A stretch of DNA of 64,000 nt from Caulobacter sp. (lineage in GTDB: Bacteria; Pseudomonadota; Alphaproteobacteria; Caulobacterales; Caulobacteraceae). This document shows, one piece after another, positions 8,505 through 17,949 of this stretch. The stretch spans positions 1 to 64,000 of the forward strand of contig JAGHZU010000003.1 in NCBI GenBank assembly GCA_017745235.1, in the 5' to 3' direction. The translations under genes were made by a program, and so were the position numbers. Numbering within the stretch: position 1 is the first letter of the stretch; every line of letters begins with the position of its first letter. The notes beneath the pieces were generated by a model that did no database searches, was not told the DNA's origin, and worked only from the letters and a program-made list of their open reading frames with translations.

Positions 8505-9284
8505 CTAGCCTGACCTGCTGGCCAGATAGACCGTCGGGGCGACGCCTAAGGTGCGACGGAACATCGCCGTGTAGGCGCTGGGGCTTTCGTATCCGTGCTC
8601 CAAGGCCACCTCCAGAACGGAGGCCCCCGCCGCCAGCCGGGGCAGGCTGAGCAGCAGGCGCATGCGTCTCAACCACGCGCCGAAGCTCATGCCCAGTTCG
8701 CGATGGAAGAGGCGTGCCAGCGTGCGGCCGCTGACGTGCAACTCCGCCGCAAGCCTCTCCAGCGTAACCGGCGTCGAGGGGTCGGCGATCAACCGCTCGC
8801 ACAGGCGAGCCAGGCGAGGATCGCGCGGCAAGGCCACGTGCAGGCTCAGCCTGGGCGCGGCCTCGATCTCGTCGAGGATCAGGTCCATCACCCGCTCGTC
8901 CCGTCCTCCGAGAGCATAGTCCAGCGGAATGCGCGTCGCCGCGACGATCGCCTCGCGCAGGAAAGGCGACACCTCCAGAACCTCGCAGTTCGAGGGCAAC
9001 ACGGGGCGCGCGTCCTCCCGGACGAAGACGGTGCGCATGGAGACGAGGCCCCCGATCCGGATGGCGTGATCCTGATCCGGCGGCATCCAGAGCGCGCGGC
9101 CGGGCGGCACCACCCAACTTCCTCCGGGGCTGCTCACGGTCATAACCCCGCTCAAGGTGTGGATCAGTTGGGCCCGCCCGTGGCGATGCGGCGCGACGTG
9201 TTCACCATCGGGGTGTTCGCTCGCGAACGCCGCCACGGCTCGTGGCGAAGCCTCGCAGTCCTGAAAAGTGCGCATGATGTCCAT
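8505..9284 (-). CDS. AraC-family regulator of the adjacent efflux operon
   Basis: A 259-residue regulator. Residues 1-130 form a cupin-like sensing domain (HEHxD-type segment HVAPHRHG near residue 30). The C-terminal 100 residues carry the two AraC helix-turn-helix units, with ELHVSGRTLARLFHRE and a second at ALEHGYESPSAYTAMFRR. I chose the ATG at 9284, where homology-like sequence begins; MRTF at 9276 is an alternative and neither has a strong ribosome site. The gene is divergent from the OMF/EmrA/EmrB operon, separated by 83 bases. This is the usual layout for a local activator of efflux, probably sensing the exported compound. Confidence 0.85.
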   Translation of the reverse strand: MDIMRTFQDCEASPRAVAAFASEHPDGEHVAPHRHGRAQLIHTLSGVMTVSSPGGSWVVPPGRALWMPPDQDHAIRIGGLVSMRTVFVREDARPVLPSNCEVLEVSPFLREAIVAATRIPLDYALGGRDERVMDLILDEIEAAPRLSLHVALPRDPRLARLCERLIADPSTPVTLERLAAELHVSGRTLARLFHRELGMSFGAWLRRMRLLLSLPRLAAGASVLEVALEHGYESPSAYTAMFRRTLGVAPTVYLASRSG

Positions 9285-9324
9285 TTGGCGACGACGAATG
9301 TCAGTTTCGCGAGAGAACGACAAG

Positions 9325-9343
9325 GCCGTCCACCTTAGACGGC
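9325..9343. promoter_or_regulatory. Inverted repeat in AraC/efflux divergent region
   Basis: GCCGTC, 7 bases, GACGGC lies between the divergent AraC gene and the OMF gene, 24 bases before the OMF start. It could be an operator or a leader hairpin. The arms are short, so this is a weak call. Confidence 0.3.
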
Positions 9344-9367
9344 AAGCCTCACCGCTGAGCAGAGGCC

Positions 9368-10855
9368 ATGCACAAACGCTTTCCCGGCCTGAGGGCCTGT
9401 CTTCTCCTGCCATCGCTCCTGGCCGGTTGCGCGCATGCGCCGCCTTCTCCCCGCCAGACCGCCATAGCTCCGCCTGACCGGCTCACCGACAGCATGGGGG
9501 TTCGTCCTGAAGCGCCGCCCTCCGATTGGTGGCGCCTCTATCAGGACCCGGATCTGGACGCCCTGGTCACGGAAGCCCTGGTGAACAATCTCGACCTGCG
9601 GGTCGCGTCCGCCCGCCTCCTGGAAGCTCGCGCGATGCTGGATCAGGCCCGCGGCCGGCGCATCCCTTCAACCGAGCTGACAGCTGGCGCGGGCCACGGC
9701 AGCACCCTCGAGGACCAGATCGCCGCCGCGGCGAAGGACGGCTCCTCCATCCGCACGGGGTCGCGCTTCAACCTCGGGACCAAGATATCGTGGGAGCTTG
9801 ACCTCTTCGGCCGCCTGCGGTCCGGCGTGACGATGGCGCGAACGGAAGCCGAAGCCGTCCAGGCCGAGGAGGATGGCGTGCGGGTCCTGGTCGCCGCGCA
9901 GGTGACCGACGCCTGGCTCCGCGCCTGCGGTTTCGCCCGACAGGCTGAAGTCGCGCGAGCCAACGTCGCGCTCGCGCAGCGCGCAAGCGATCTGGCCGAA
10001 CGCCTGCGGGCGGCCGGCGCAGGCCTGCCGATGGACGTGCTGCGCGCCGAAACCCTGGTCGCACAGACCCGCGCCGACGTTCCTCCGCTCGAAGCCGAAC
10101 GACATGGCGCCCTGGTCGAGCTCGCCGTCCTGACGGGGCGATCGCCGACCGATGCGCCAGCGTCAGCCTCGGCCTGTCGTCGACTTCCCTCGATCGAAGG
10201 CGCCCTTCCCGTCGGCGATGGCGCGGCCCTGCTCCGCCGCCGCCCCGACGTCCGGGCCGCCGAACATCGGATGGCGTCAAGCGCGGCAAGGGTCGGCGTG
10301 GCGCTGTCCGACCTCTATCCGCGCATCATGCTGGACGGCGGCGTCGCCAGTTCATCGCCGACGATCGAGGGCCTGGACGTCCGCGGCAATCACGTCTGGC
10401 GCGTGGGCCCGCTGCTGAGCTGGAGTTTCCCCAACACCAGCCTGGCCCGCGCACGCGTCGCCCAGGCCCGGGCTGGCGAGGCGGCGGCTCTCGCCCGGTT
10501 CGACGCCACCGTCCTGACCGCTCTGAAGGAGGTCAACCAGGCCATCGCCGATTACGACGCCGCCTTGGATCGCCGGTCCCAGCTGCGACAGGCGGCCGAA
10601 AGCAGCGCCCAGGCCGACGCCGTGACCCGAACCCGGCGCGCGGCGGGCGCGGCGACCGCCCTCGAGGCCCTGGACGCCGAGCGCGCCGACATCGAGGCGC
10701 AGGCCGCGCTGGCCGTCGCCGACACCCAGGTCGCCGCCGCCCAGGTCGTCCTCTTCAAGGCCCTGGGCGGCGGCTGGGAAGACGCCCCGTCCGCAGCCCT
10801 GATCGCTCCCTCCCAAACAGCCTCCGCCGCACCGTCGGCGGCCTTCGCGAAGTGA
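9368..10855 (+). CDS. NodT/OprM-type outer-membrane factor lipoprotein
   Basis: A 495-residue outer-membrane channel of the RND/MFS/ABC tripartite efflux systems. The lipoprotein signal has a lipobox LAGC around residues 17-20. Two repeated TolC-like halves are visible, with long alpha-helical stretches rich in alanine, for example the segment around NNLDLRVASARLLEARAMLDQARGR near residue 75 and a matching one near residue 300. AGAGG precedes the ATG at 9368. It is the first gene of the efflux operon, and the next gene overlaps its stop as GTGA. It forms the periplasm-spanning exit duct for the EmrA/EmrB pump. Confidence 0.9.
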   Translation: MHKRFPGLRACLLLPSLLAGCAHAPPSPRQTAIAPPDRLTDSMGVRPEAPPSDWWRLYQDPDLDALVTEALVNNLDLRVASARLLEARAMLDQARGRRIPSTELTAGAGHGSTLEDQIAAAAKDGSSIRTGSRFNLGTKISWELDLFGRLRSGVTMARTEAEAVQAEEDGVRVLVAAQVTDAWLRACGFARQAEVARANVALAQRASDLAERLRAAGAGLPMDVLRAETLVAQTRADVPPLEAERHGALVELAVLTGRSPTDAPASASACRRLPSIEGALPVGDGAALLRRRPDVRAAEHRMASSAARVGVALSDLYPRIMLDGGVASSSPTIEGLDVRGNHVWRVGPLLSWSFPNTSLARARVAQARAGEAAALARFDATVLTALKEVNQAIADYDAALDRRSQLRQAAESSAQADAVTRTRRAAGAATALEALDAERADIEAQAALAVADTQVAAAQVVLFKALGGGWEDAPSAALIAPSQTASAAPSAAFAK

Positions 10856-11988
10856 CCACCGCCATGACCGATAACGCCGCCAAGCCCGCCTCGGCTGTCT
10901 CCACGGCCTCTCGCCTCACCCGCCGCCAGCTCGCCATCGGCGGCTGCTCCGTCGCCCTGGCGGCCGCCGCAGGCTGGGGCTTTCACCACTGGACCACGGG
11001 ACGCTTCCTGGTGGACACCGATAACGCCTATGTCCGCGCCGACGTGGTGACGATCGCGCCGCGCGTCGCCGGCGGCGTCCTCGTGGTCGAGGTGGCCGAC
11101 AATCAACGAGTCCGGGCCGGCGACGTGCTGGCCCGCATCGACGATCGCGACTACCGGATGAAGGTCGAGCAGGCGGAAGGCGCCCTCGCCTCGGCCCAGG
11201 CCGCCGTCGAGGCCCAGCTGGCTCGTATCGCCAATCTCGACGCCCGGTCGACCCAGCAGAAGAGCGCGATCGCCCAGGCCGCGGCTGCCATGGCCGCGCG
11301 CCAGGCCGACGCTCGCCTGGCCGATATCGAATACAGGCGCCAGGCGGACCTCGCCCGCCAGCAGGTGACCAGCGACCAGATCATGCAGGCGGCCGAGGCC
11401 GGGGCCCACCGAATGCGCGCGAGCGTGGCCGAGGCCCAGGCGGCCCTGGCTGCTGCTCGCGAACAGCAGCCGATCCTGGCGACCGAGCGCGCCGAAGCGA
11501 CGGCCGAGCTCGACAAGGCGCGGGGCGCGTTTCGCCTGGCGACGGCGGGCCTGGCGGCCGCACGCTTGGACTTGGAGCGCACGCTTCTCCGCGCCCCGGT
11601 CGATGGGCGCGTGGGCCAGCGGACCGTCAGGCCCGGCCACTACGTCGAGGCCGGCATGCCGTTGATGGCGGTGGTGCCCGACAACGCCTACGTGGTCGCC
11701 AATTACAAGGAGACCCAGACCGATCGCATGCGACCGGGCCAACCGGTCCGGATCAAGGTTGATGCGTTCGGCGGGGCCGTCCTCAGGGGCCACGTCGACA
11801 GCGCCGCCCCCGCCTCGGGCGCCCAGTTCGCGCTGCTGCCGCCTGACAATGCGACCGGCAATTTCACCAAGATCGTCCAGCGCCTCCCGCTGCGCATCCG
11901 GATAGACGCCGGCCAGCCGCGGGCGGCCGACCTTCGCCCCGGCATGTCGGTCGAAACGCAGGTCGACACACGGGACGCCCGATCGTGA
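10852..11988 (+). CDS. EmrA/HlyD-type membrane fusion protein
   Basis: A 378-residue periplasmic adaptor. One membrane helix near residues 29-48 anchors it. The split biotinyl-lipoyl domain is visible as APRVAGGVLVVEVADNQ and LRAPVDGRVGQRTVRPG, with a long alpha-helical hairpin between them (about residues 105-245). PPDNATGNFTKIVQR near residue 330 is the EmrA-type beta-barrel signature. The GTG at 10852 overlaps the OMF stop; an in-frame ATG at 10864 is an alternative. It links the inner-membrane pump to the outer-membrane factor. Confidence 0.9.
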   Translation: MTTAMTDNAAKPASAVSTASRLTRRQLAIGGCSVALAAAAGWGFHHWTTGRFLVDTDNAYVRADVVTIAPRVAGGVLVVEVADNQRVRAGDVLARIDDRDYRMKVEQAEGALASAQAAVEAQLARIANLDARSTQQKSAIAQAAAAMAARQADARLADIEYRRQADLARQQVTSDQIMQAAEAGAHRMRASVAEAQAALAAAREQQPILATERAEATAELDKARGAFRLATAGLAAARLDLERTLLRAPVDGRVGQRTVRPGHYVEAGMPLMAVVPDNAYVVANYKETQTDRMRPGQPVRIKVDAFGGAVLRGHVDSAAPASGAQFALLPPDNATGNFTKIVQRLPLRIRIDAGQPRAADLRPGMSVETQVDTRDARS

Positions 11989-13568
11989 GCGTCGCGACAC
12001 GAACGATCGAAGCCCCTTCCGAAGCCGTCTCGCTGCGCGCTTGGGTGGCGGTGCTGGCCGGCGTGGTCGGCTGCTTCATGGCCGGCATGAACGTTCATGT
12101 CACCAACGCCTCCCTGCCCCAGGTTCGCGGCGCGTTGGGCGCCTCGTTCGAGGAGGGCTCATGGATCACCACAGCCTATCTGGTGGCCGAGATCATCATC
12201 ATTCCGATGACAGGATGGCTGGTTTCGGTCTTCTCGATGCGGCGGGTGCTGATGGTGGGCGCAGCCGGCTTCGTCACCTTCTCGATCGTCTGCTCCCTGG
12301 CCCCGGACATAGGCGTCATGATCCTGGCCCGAGCGCTTCAAGGCGCGTTCGGCGGGGTGCTGATCCCGTTGTCCTTCCAGATCATCGCCACCGAACTGCC
12401 CTCGTCGAAACACCCCTTCGGCATGGCGCTCTTCGCCGTGGCCAACAACGTCGCCCAGGCCGCCGGCCCGTCGTTGGGCGGTTGGCTGACCGAGACCCAC
12501 AACTGGCGCTGGATCTTCTACCTCCAGGTCCCGCCCAGCCTGCTGCTGCTGGCCGCGATCGGCTGGGCGACTCCGCGCACGCCCCCTGCCCTGGAAAAGC
12601 TGCGCAACGGCGACTGGGCCGGAATCGCCGCCATGGCCATCGGCCTTTCGGCGCTGCAGATCATGCTTGAAGAAGGCGGCCGAAAGGATTGGTTCGCCTC
12701 ACCTTTCGTCGTCAACACCGCGATCATCGCCACCGTGGGCCTGGCCGCCTTCGTCATCATAGAGCTGCGACGCAGGGAGCCCTTCATCAACCTGCGCCTG
12801 CTGGGCCGCTATAACTTCGGGCTCGCCAGCCTGATGCAGTTCATGTTCGGCGCGGCCGTGTTCGGCGTGGTCTTTCTGGTGCCGAACTATTTCGCCGAGA
12901 CCCAGAACTACAACGCCCAGGCCATCGGCCTGACCATGATCCCCTATGGGCTGATCCAACTGGTCATGTCGTTCGCCACGCCGCGGCTGATGCGCTGGGC
13001 GGGCGTGCGCGCGATCATTATCCTGGGCTTTGTCGTGATGGCCGCCGGTTGCCTGATGAACATCCATCTGGACGCCGACGCCGCCGCCAACGTCATCGTG
13101 CCATCGCTGGTGGTGCGGGGCGTCGGCCAGTCGTTCATCGTGGTGGCGCTTGGGGTCATGGCCGTCAACGGCCTGGAAAAGTCCGAGGTGGGCTCGGCCT
13201 CCGGCTTGTTTTCGACCGTCCGCAACGTTGGCGGCGCCATCGGCATCGCCCTGGCCGGACAGTTCGTCGTGGAGCGCGAGAAACTCCACGCCAGCCGTAT
13301 CGGCGAGGCTGTCACTCCCTTCTCCATCGCCTTTCGCGAGCGCATGGGCGAAATGGTCGACCTGCTGAGCGGCCAGCACGTGAACCGGCACGCCGCGCTC
13401 TACGGGGAAGGCGCGGCGTCGGCTCGCCAGGCCAGCCTGGCCCTGATGGACCGCCTGGTCCATCATCAGGCGCTGCTCCAGTCCTACAGCGACGCCTTCC
13501 TCGTGGCGGGGCTCAGCATGCTGGTGTGCGCTCTAGGCGGCTTGGCCCTGAAGGTGGGCCGAAGATGA
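11985..13568 (+). CDS. DHA2/EmrB-type MFS drug exporter
   Basis: A 527-residue major facilitator transporter of the 14-helix DHA2 family. Motif C appears as NNVAQAAGPSLGGWLTE near residue 160, and NWRWIFYLQVP follows, as is typical of EmrB. The GTG at 11985 overlaps the EmrA stop (GTGA). The C-terminus ends in a last helix at VAGLSMLVCALGGLAL. It drives proton-coupled export of hydrophobic toxins through the EmrA/OMF duct. The operon is likely induced through the divergent AraC protein. Confidence 0.9.
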   Translation: MSVATRTIEAPSEAVSLRAWVAVLAGVVGCFMAGMNVHVTNASLPQVRGALGASFEEGSWITTAYLVAEIIIIPMTGWLVSVFSMRRVLMVGAAGFVTFSIVCSLAPDIGVMILARALQGAFGGVLIPLSFQIIATELPSSKHPFGMALFAVANNVAQAAGPSLGGWLTETHNWRWIFYLQVPPSLLLLAAIGWATPRTPPALEKLRNGDWAGIAAMAIGLSALQIMLEEGGRKDWFASPFVVNTAIIATVGLAAFVIIELRRREPFINLRLLGRYNFGLASLMQFMFGAAVFGVVFLVPNYFAETQNYNAQAIGLTMIPYGLIQLVMSFATPRLMRWAGVRAIIILGFVVMAAGCLMNIHLDADAAANVIVPSLVVRGVGQSFIVVALGVMAVNGLEKSEVGSASGLFSTVRNVGGAIGIALAGQFVVEREKLHASRIGEAVTPFSIAFRERMGEMVDLLSGQHVNRHAALYGEGAASARQASLALMDRLVHHQALLQSYSDAFLVAGLSMLVCALGGLALKVGRR

Positions 13569-13583
13569 TCGTCCGCTCGCCCC

Positions 13584-14675
13584 CTAGAAGCGCGCTTCGT
13601 CGCCCGTCATCGTGAGGCGCGCGCCAAGGGCGAGGCTGCGGCTGCGCAAGTCCCGCAAAACCACCTGCCCCTCTTCGTGCCCGGCCAACCTGGGCAGTCC
13701 CCGGGTGGCCAGGTCCTGCGGACCGCCCAGACCCGTCTCGTTGAGGACGATGGGCGCCAGGCGCGCCTGGACGCAGCGGCCGTTCGCGAACTCGCACTCG
13801 GCGATCGCGCCGCGCCAGGCCGGAGGCGGATACGCTCCGACCGGCTTCTCCGTTTGGAAAACGAAATTGCCCAGACCGTAGAACAGCGGCGCGCCTCGAT
13901 AGCGCTCCACGCCCTGCAACACGGGCGCTCCGTGGCCAGCGAAGACGGAAGCGCCGACGTCTACGCAACGTCGCGCCAAGGCCCGCTGCCAATCCGGAAC
14001 CTGGCCCATGTCCGGCTCCCAGTCGTGATCGTGGTGGCAGACGATCACGACGTCGGCATGCCCGCGCGCCTCCGCGACCGCATCCAGCACTCGCGCCAGA
14101 TCGTCCGCCTTTGGCGCGCCAAAGACGTCTCGACGCAGTTCGTTGACGCCTGGACGCGTGACGGTCGCCGCGCCGCCTTCGCGGATCTTGCCCGTGGCGA
14201 AGGCCACCAGCGCCACCTTGCCCGCTGCTGTCTGACGATAGCCCGGCGCGGCGGCGTGGGTCAGGTCTGGTCCGGAGCCGGCGAACGCCATGCCGGCCTC
14301 GCTTACAGCCCAAACCGTATCCAGAACACCGCCGGCGCCCAGGTCGAAGGCGTGGTTGTTGGCCGTCGCAACGAGATTGACGCCGACGCCCTGCAAGGCG
14401 GCCAAGACCGTCGGGTCGGCTGCGTGCAGGGTCAAGGCTTCGCGCGTGGGCGCCTGCGCCCTTGGCCCCTTGATGACCGTTTCGAGGTCCGTGAAGACCG
14501 CATCCGCGCGCGCCAGCCGCCGGGCCAAGGCCTTGCGTCCAGGCCATTCGGCGTCGGTCGGGCTATGTTCGATCAGGGCCTGGCCCAGCAAGGTCACCCG
14601 TAGCGGCCGCGCCCTTGCCAAGGCCGATGCGGGAGCCAGCGCCAGGCTCCCGCCCAAGAAGCTTCTCCGGTCCAT
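13584..14675 (-). CDS. CapA-family metallophosphoesterase with Tat signal
   Basis: A 363-residue exported protein. A twin-arginine signal MDRRSFLGGSLAL opens it, so it is probably exported folded. DLETVI near residue 65, TANNHAFDLG near 105, CHHDHDWE near 220 and GHGAPVLQG near 255 match the CapA/metallophosphoesterase pattern of Asp, Asn and His ligands. CapA proteins take part in poly-gamma-glutamate or other polymer synthesis in some bacteria, but many homologues are of unknown role. The ATG at 14675 has a GGGGG ribosome site. The gene is convergent with the emrB-like gene (15-base gap), and no other capsule gene is nearby. Confidence 0.8.
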   Translation of the reverse strand: MDRRSFLGGSLALAPASALARARPLRVTLLGQALIEHSPTDAEWPGRKALARRLARADAVFTDLETVIKGPRAQAPTREALTLHAADPTVLAALQGVGVNLVATANNHAFDLGAGGVLDTVWAVSEAGMAFAGSGPDLTHAAAPGYRQTAAGKVALVAFATGKIREGGAATVTRPGVNELRRDVFGAPKADDLARVLDAVAEARGHADVVIVCHHDHDWEPDMGQVPDWQRALARRCVDVGASVFAGHGAPVLQGVERYRGAPLFYGLGNFVFQTEKPVGAYPPPAWRGAIAECEFANGRCVQARLAPIVLNETGLGGPQDLATRGLPRLAGHEEGQVVLRDLRSRSLALGARLTMTGDEARF

Positions 14676-14978
14676 TTCGCCCCCTTGTTTCACTACAGCC
14701 TAGGCCGGTTCCCCTCGAAAGAACCACGTCATGCAGGTCCGGTATGACGGCATGCGATCCGCCAATGACCGGGGGATGGACTTGCCCGCGCGCGGGGCGC
14801 CCAGGTCATGTTTTTGGGCCGCCAGATAATCGACCCCATACGTCAGGCGCATGGGGTAATCAGCTTGACCAATGCCGTTGCGCCGGAAAATCGCCCGCAC
14901 CTAGGCTTCGACACTGAGGGGGCGAGCGCCGGCCATGATCCGCGCGCCGCACATAACAACATGAGGGGAAATCACTCC
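14676..14978. other. 303-base intergenic region ahead of TonB receptor
   Basis: This non-coding gap separates the divergent CapA-like gene and the TonB receptor. It holds the LysR-type dyad at 14833-14857 and a ribosome site AGGGGA at 14963-14968 that supports the receptor start at 14979. No other recognisable element was seen. Confidence 0.6.
14833..14857. promoter_or_regulatory. LysR-type T-N11-A operator dyad
   Basis: The perfect arms ACCCCAT and ATGGGGT are separated by 11 bases, giving the T-N11-A core of LysR-family sites. It lies about 120 bases upstream of the TonB receptor start. A LysR gene closes the same locus (21267), so it is a candidate binding site for that protein. Regulation is inferred. 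Confidence 0.5.
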
Positions 14979-17870
14979 ATGCATCCGCTGAAGCTGCGCG
15001 CGCTGTGCGCCGGAACCGCTTACGCCGCGCTCCTGACGGGTGGCCTCGCGACCCCCGCCCTGGCCCAGAACGCCCCGGCCGCCGCCTCCGACGGCGCCGC
15101 CGCCGTCGAGGAAGTCATCGTCGTCGGCTCGCGTATCCAGCGCAAGGACGCCGACACTGTGGGCGTCGTCACCACCATCACCGAACAGGACCTCAAGAAC
15201 TCGGGCGCGGGCTCCGTGGGCGAACTGCTCCAGAAGCTGCCCTCCGCCGGGGTCAGCCTCAGCAGCAACGGCACCCAGGGCACCTCGTACGGCGCCAGTT
15301 CGATCAACCTGCGCTATCTCGGCGGGGCCGAGGGCAGCGGCAACCGGGTGCTGGTGCTGGTGGACGGCCACCGCTGGGTCGACGGCGTCGGCCAGCGCGG
15401 CTTTCGCGACTTCGTTGATCTCAACACCATGCCGCTGGGCATGATCGAGGGCGTGGAGGTGCTGAAGGACGGCGCTTCAGCGATCTATGGCTCCGACGCC
15501 ATCGCCGGCGTCGTGAATATCAAGACCGCCCGCGACTTCGACGGCTTCAAGGTTCAGGCCAAGTACGGTGGCACGACCCATGGGGACGGCCAGTCCTATT
15601 CGGGCGTGCTGAACTACGGCAAGCGCTTCGAGAAGAGCGCCTTGCTGGTCTCGCTGAGCTACGTGAAGGACAAGCCGATCCTTACCTCGGCCCGCGACCT
15701 GACGCGCGTCACCCTGGTTCCCGCCACGGCGGTGGGCACCAGTCCCAACGGCCTCTATATCCTGCCCGGCCTGGCCAATAACGCCTACTTCGGCACCGCC
15801 GCCGGCTTCGGCTCGTCGGCCAGCCCAATCGCCTATACCCCGGGCTCGACCATTGGCGCGGGCAACCAGGCCGACAACGCCTTCCACACCGCCACCCTGC
15901 CCGGCGACTATTACAACACCCAAGCCCAGGGCATCTATTCGGCCGGCCCCAGCGAACGCTACGGCGTCTATGCCCGCTGGACGGCCGATCTCACGGACAA
16001 GGTCCGCTTCAAGGCCGAGGGCTTGCTGAACGAGCGCAAGTCGGACCAGCTGTTCTCGCCCGTCCTTCTGGACATCGGTGGCTCGGCCGGCACGATCCGC
16101 GGCTTCGCCATTCCCAACAACCAGACCTACAATCCATTCGGCACGGCCAACGGCGTTCCAACCGCCAACGCCCTGGCGTTCGGCGCCAATTCGGCCTGGC
16201 GCATCCGCAAGGTGATGACCGAGGTCGGCAACCGCGACAACGTCCAGGACGTGAAGACTTACCGCGTCGCGGGCGGCTTCGACGGCGACCTGAACCTGTT
16301 GGGCCGCGACTGGAAATGGGACGTCTACGCCCTCTACTCGAAGAACAAGATCGACACTAAGGCGCTCAACGGCGTCAACTACGACAAGCTTGCCTTGGGG
16401 CTGGGCTCGGCTTGCGCCACCACCGCCGGCTGCGTGCCGATTAACCTGTTCGGCCCCATGACCGCCGAACAGGCCGCCTACATCCGCTACACGGCGCTGG
16501 AATCCAACCAGACCGAAATCTTCGACGTCTCGGCCAACATCACCGGCGAACTCTTCCAACTGCCCGCCGGTCCGCTTTCGATCGCCGCGGGGGTCGAGCA
16601 CCGCAAGAACAAGGCTTCGGACAGCCCCGATCCGTTCGTCAACGCCCTGCCCACATACATCCCGACGCCGGCCCAGGGGTCGGCCTACGCCAGCAACACC
16701 ACCACCACCGTCCAGACCCGCAGCCCCACGGCGGGTGAGTACAGCCTCAACGAAATCTACGCTGAAGCCGCCATACCCCTGCTCAAGGACATGCCGCTGG
16801 CCAAGAGCCTGGATCTCAGCCTGGCCGCCCGCTACTCGGACTACGACACGGTCGGCGGCGACAGCACGATCAAGGTCGGCGCCGGCTGGCGGCCGATCGA
16901 GGACATCCTGGTGCGCGGCACCTACGCCCAGGGCTTCCGCGCTCCGTCGATCCTGGAGCTGTACCAAGGCGCGCGCCAGACCAGCTTCCAGGGCGCAGAC
17001 CCCTGCAACGGCGGGGCCTCGGCCAATCCCAACCTGCCGGGCTGCGCTGGCGTGCCGACGGGCTACAATCAGGCCAACTACAATCTGAACGGCCTGATCG
17101 CCGGCACCATCTCGGGCAACACCAAGCTGAAGGCCGAGACCGCCGACACCTACAGCGCCGGTGTGGCCATCAAGCCGCGGTTCGCGCCCGGCCTCAGCCT
17201 GACGGTCGACTGGTACGAAATCACCGTCCACGACGCGATCGCCAGCCAATCGGCGACCCAGATCCTCAGCCTGTGCGCTCAGCGCGGGGGCGTGTTCTGC
17301 GACCTGGTCACGCGTGACAGTTCGACTGGCGCCATCACCAACCTGCTGCAGGGCGTGCAGAACCTGGCCGAGATTAAGACCTCGGGCGTGGACAGCACCC
17401 TGCGCTATGAATTCCACAACGACCTGGGCCGCTTCGCCGCCGTGCTCGACACCTCCTACCTGGAGAGCTTCAAGACCACGAGCCCGAACCCCGCCGGCGG
17501 CCCCGCGATCTTCGATGAACGCGCTGGCAAGGGCGACCAGCCCCGCTCGACCTATCCGCATTGGAAGGGCCAGACCTCGTTCAGCTGGAACAACGGGTCG
17601 TGGAATGCGCTCTGGCGCGGCCGCTACATCGGCTCCACGACCGACGTCGTGAACACGGTGAAGGACGCCAAGACCAAGGCCATCTTCTACAACGACCTCG
17701 AAGGCGGCTATCAGTTCGAGAAGTACGACACCGCCATCAGCGTCGGGATCAGCAACATCTTCGACAAGGCGCCGCCGGCCTCGTACGCCAACGCCCCGAT
17801 CAACTACGACATCTACACCTACGACGCGCGCGGCCGGTACGGCTACGTCCGGGTCTCGGCCAAGTTCTAG
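14979..17870 (+). CDS. TonB-dependent receptor
   Basis: A 963-residue outer-membrane receptor. The signal peptide ends at PALAQNAP (about residue 30). A TonB box-like [10 protein letters not shown] follows, then the plug domain ([38 protein letters not shown]) and a long beta-barrel ending in VSAKF. I chose the ATG at 14979 because AGGGGA lies 10 bases upstream; upstream in-frame ATGs lack this. The downstream carrier and hydrolase suggest a peptide-, ester- or amino acid-like ligand, but the ligand cannot be read from the sequence. Two half-cystine pairs appear in the barrel loops. Confidence 0.9.
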   Translation: MHPLKLRALCAGTAYAALLTGGLATPALAQNAPAAASDGAAAVEEVIVVGSRIQRKDADTVGVVTTITEQDLKNSGAGSVGELLQKLPSAGVSLSSNGTQGTSYGASSINLRYLGGAEGSGNRVLVLVDGHRWVDGVGQRGFRDFVDLNTMPLGMIEGVEVLKDGASAIYGSDAIAGVVNIKTARDFDGFKVQAKYGGTTHGDGQSYSGVLNYGKRFEKSALLVSLSYVKDKPILTSARDLTRVTLVPATAVGTSPNGLYILPGLANNAYFGTAAGFGSSASPIAYTPGSTIGAGNQADNAFHTATLPGDYYNTQAQGIYSAGPSERYGVYARWTADLTDKVRFKAEGLLNERKSDQLFSPVLLDIGGSAGTIRGFAIPNNQTYNPFGTANGVPTANALAFGANSAWRIRKVMTEVGNRDNVQDVKTYRVAGGFDGDLNLLGRDWKWDVYALYSKNKIDTKALNGVNYDKLALGLGSACATTAGCVPINLFGPMTAEQAAYIRYTALESNQTEIFDVSANITGELFQLPAGPLSIAAGVEHRKNKASDSPDPFVNALPTYIPTPAQGSAYASNTTTTVQTRSPTAGEYSLNEIYAEAAIPLLKDMPLAKSLDLSLAARYSDYDTVGGDSTIKVGAGWRPIEDILVRGTYAQGFRAPSILELYQGARQTSFQGADPCNGGASANPNLPGCAGVPTGYNQANYNLNGLIAGTISGNTKLKAETADTYSAGVAIKPRFAPGLSLTVDWYEITVHDAIASQSATQILSLCAQRGGVFCDLVTRDSSTGAITNLLQGVQNLAEIKTSGVDSTLRYEFHNDLGRFAAVLDTSYLESFKTTSPNPAGGPAIFDERAGKGDQPRSTYPHWKGQTSFSWNNGSWNALWRGRYIGSTTDVVNTVKDAKTKAIFYNDLEGGYQFEKYDTAISVGISNIFDKAPPASYANAPINYDIYTYDARGRYGYVRVSAKF

Positions 17871-17877
17871 ACCTGGT

Positions 17878-17916
17878 GGGAGGCGGTCCTTGCCCCTTCC
17901 GCCAAGGCCGCCTCCC
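17878..17916 (+). terminator. Hairpin between receptor and carrier genes
   Basis: GGGAGGCGG pairs with CCGCCTCCC and an inner CCTTG/CAAGG helix extends the stem. It starts 7 bases after the receptor stop and ends 33 bases before the carrier start. A pyrimidine-rich but not U-only tract follows. It may weaken transcription of the carrier genes relative to the receptor. Confidence 0.45.
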
Positions 17917-17949
17917 TCTTCCTCCGCACCCGACACGCCCCAGGACCCG

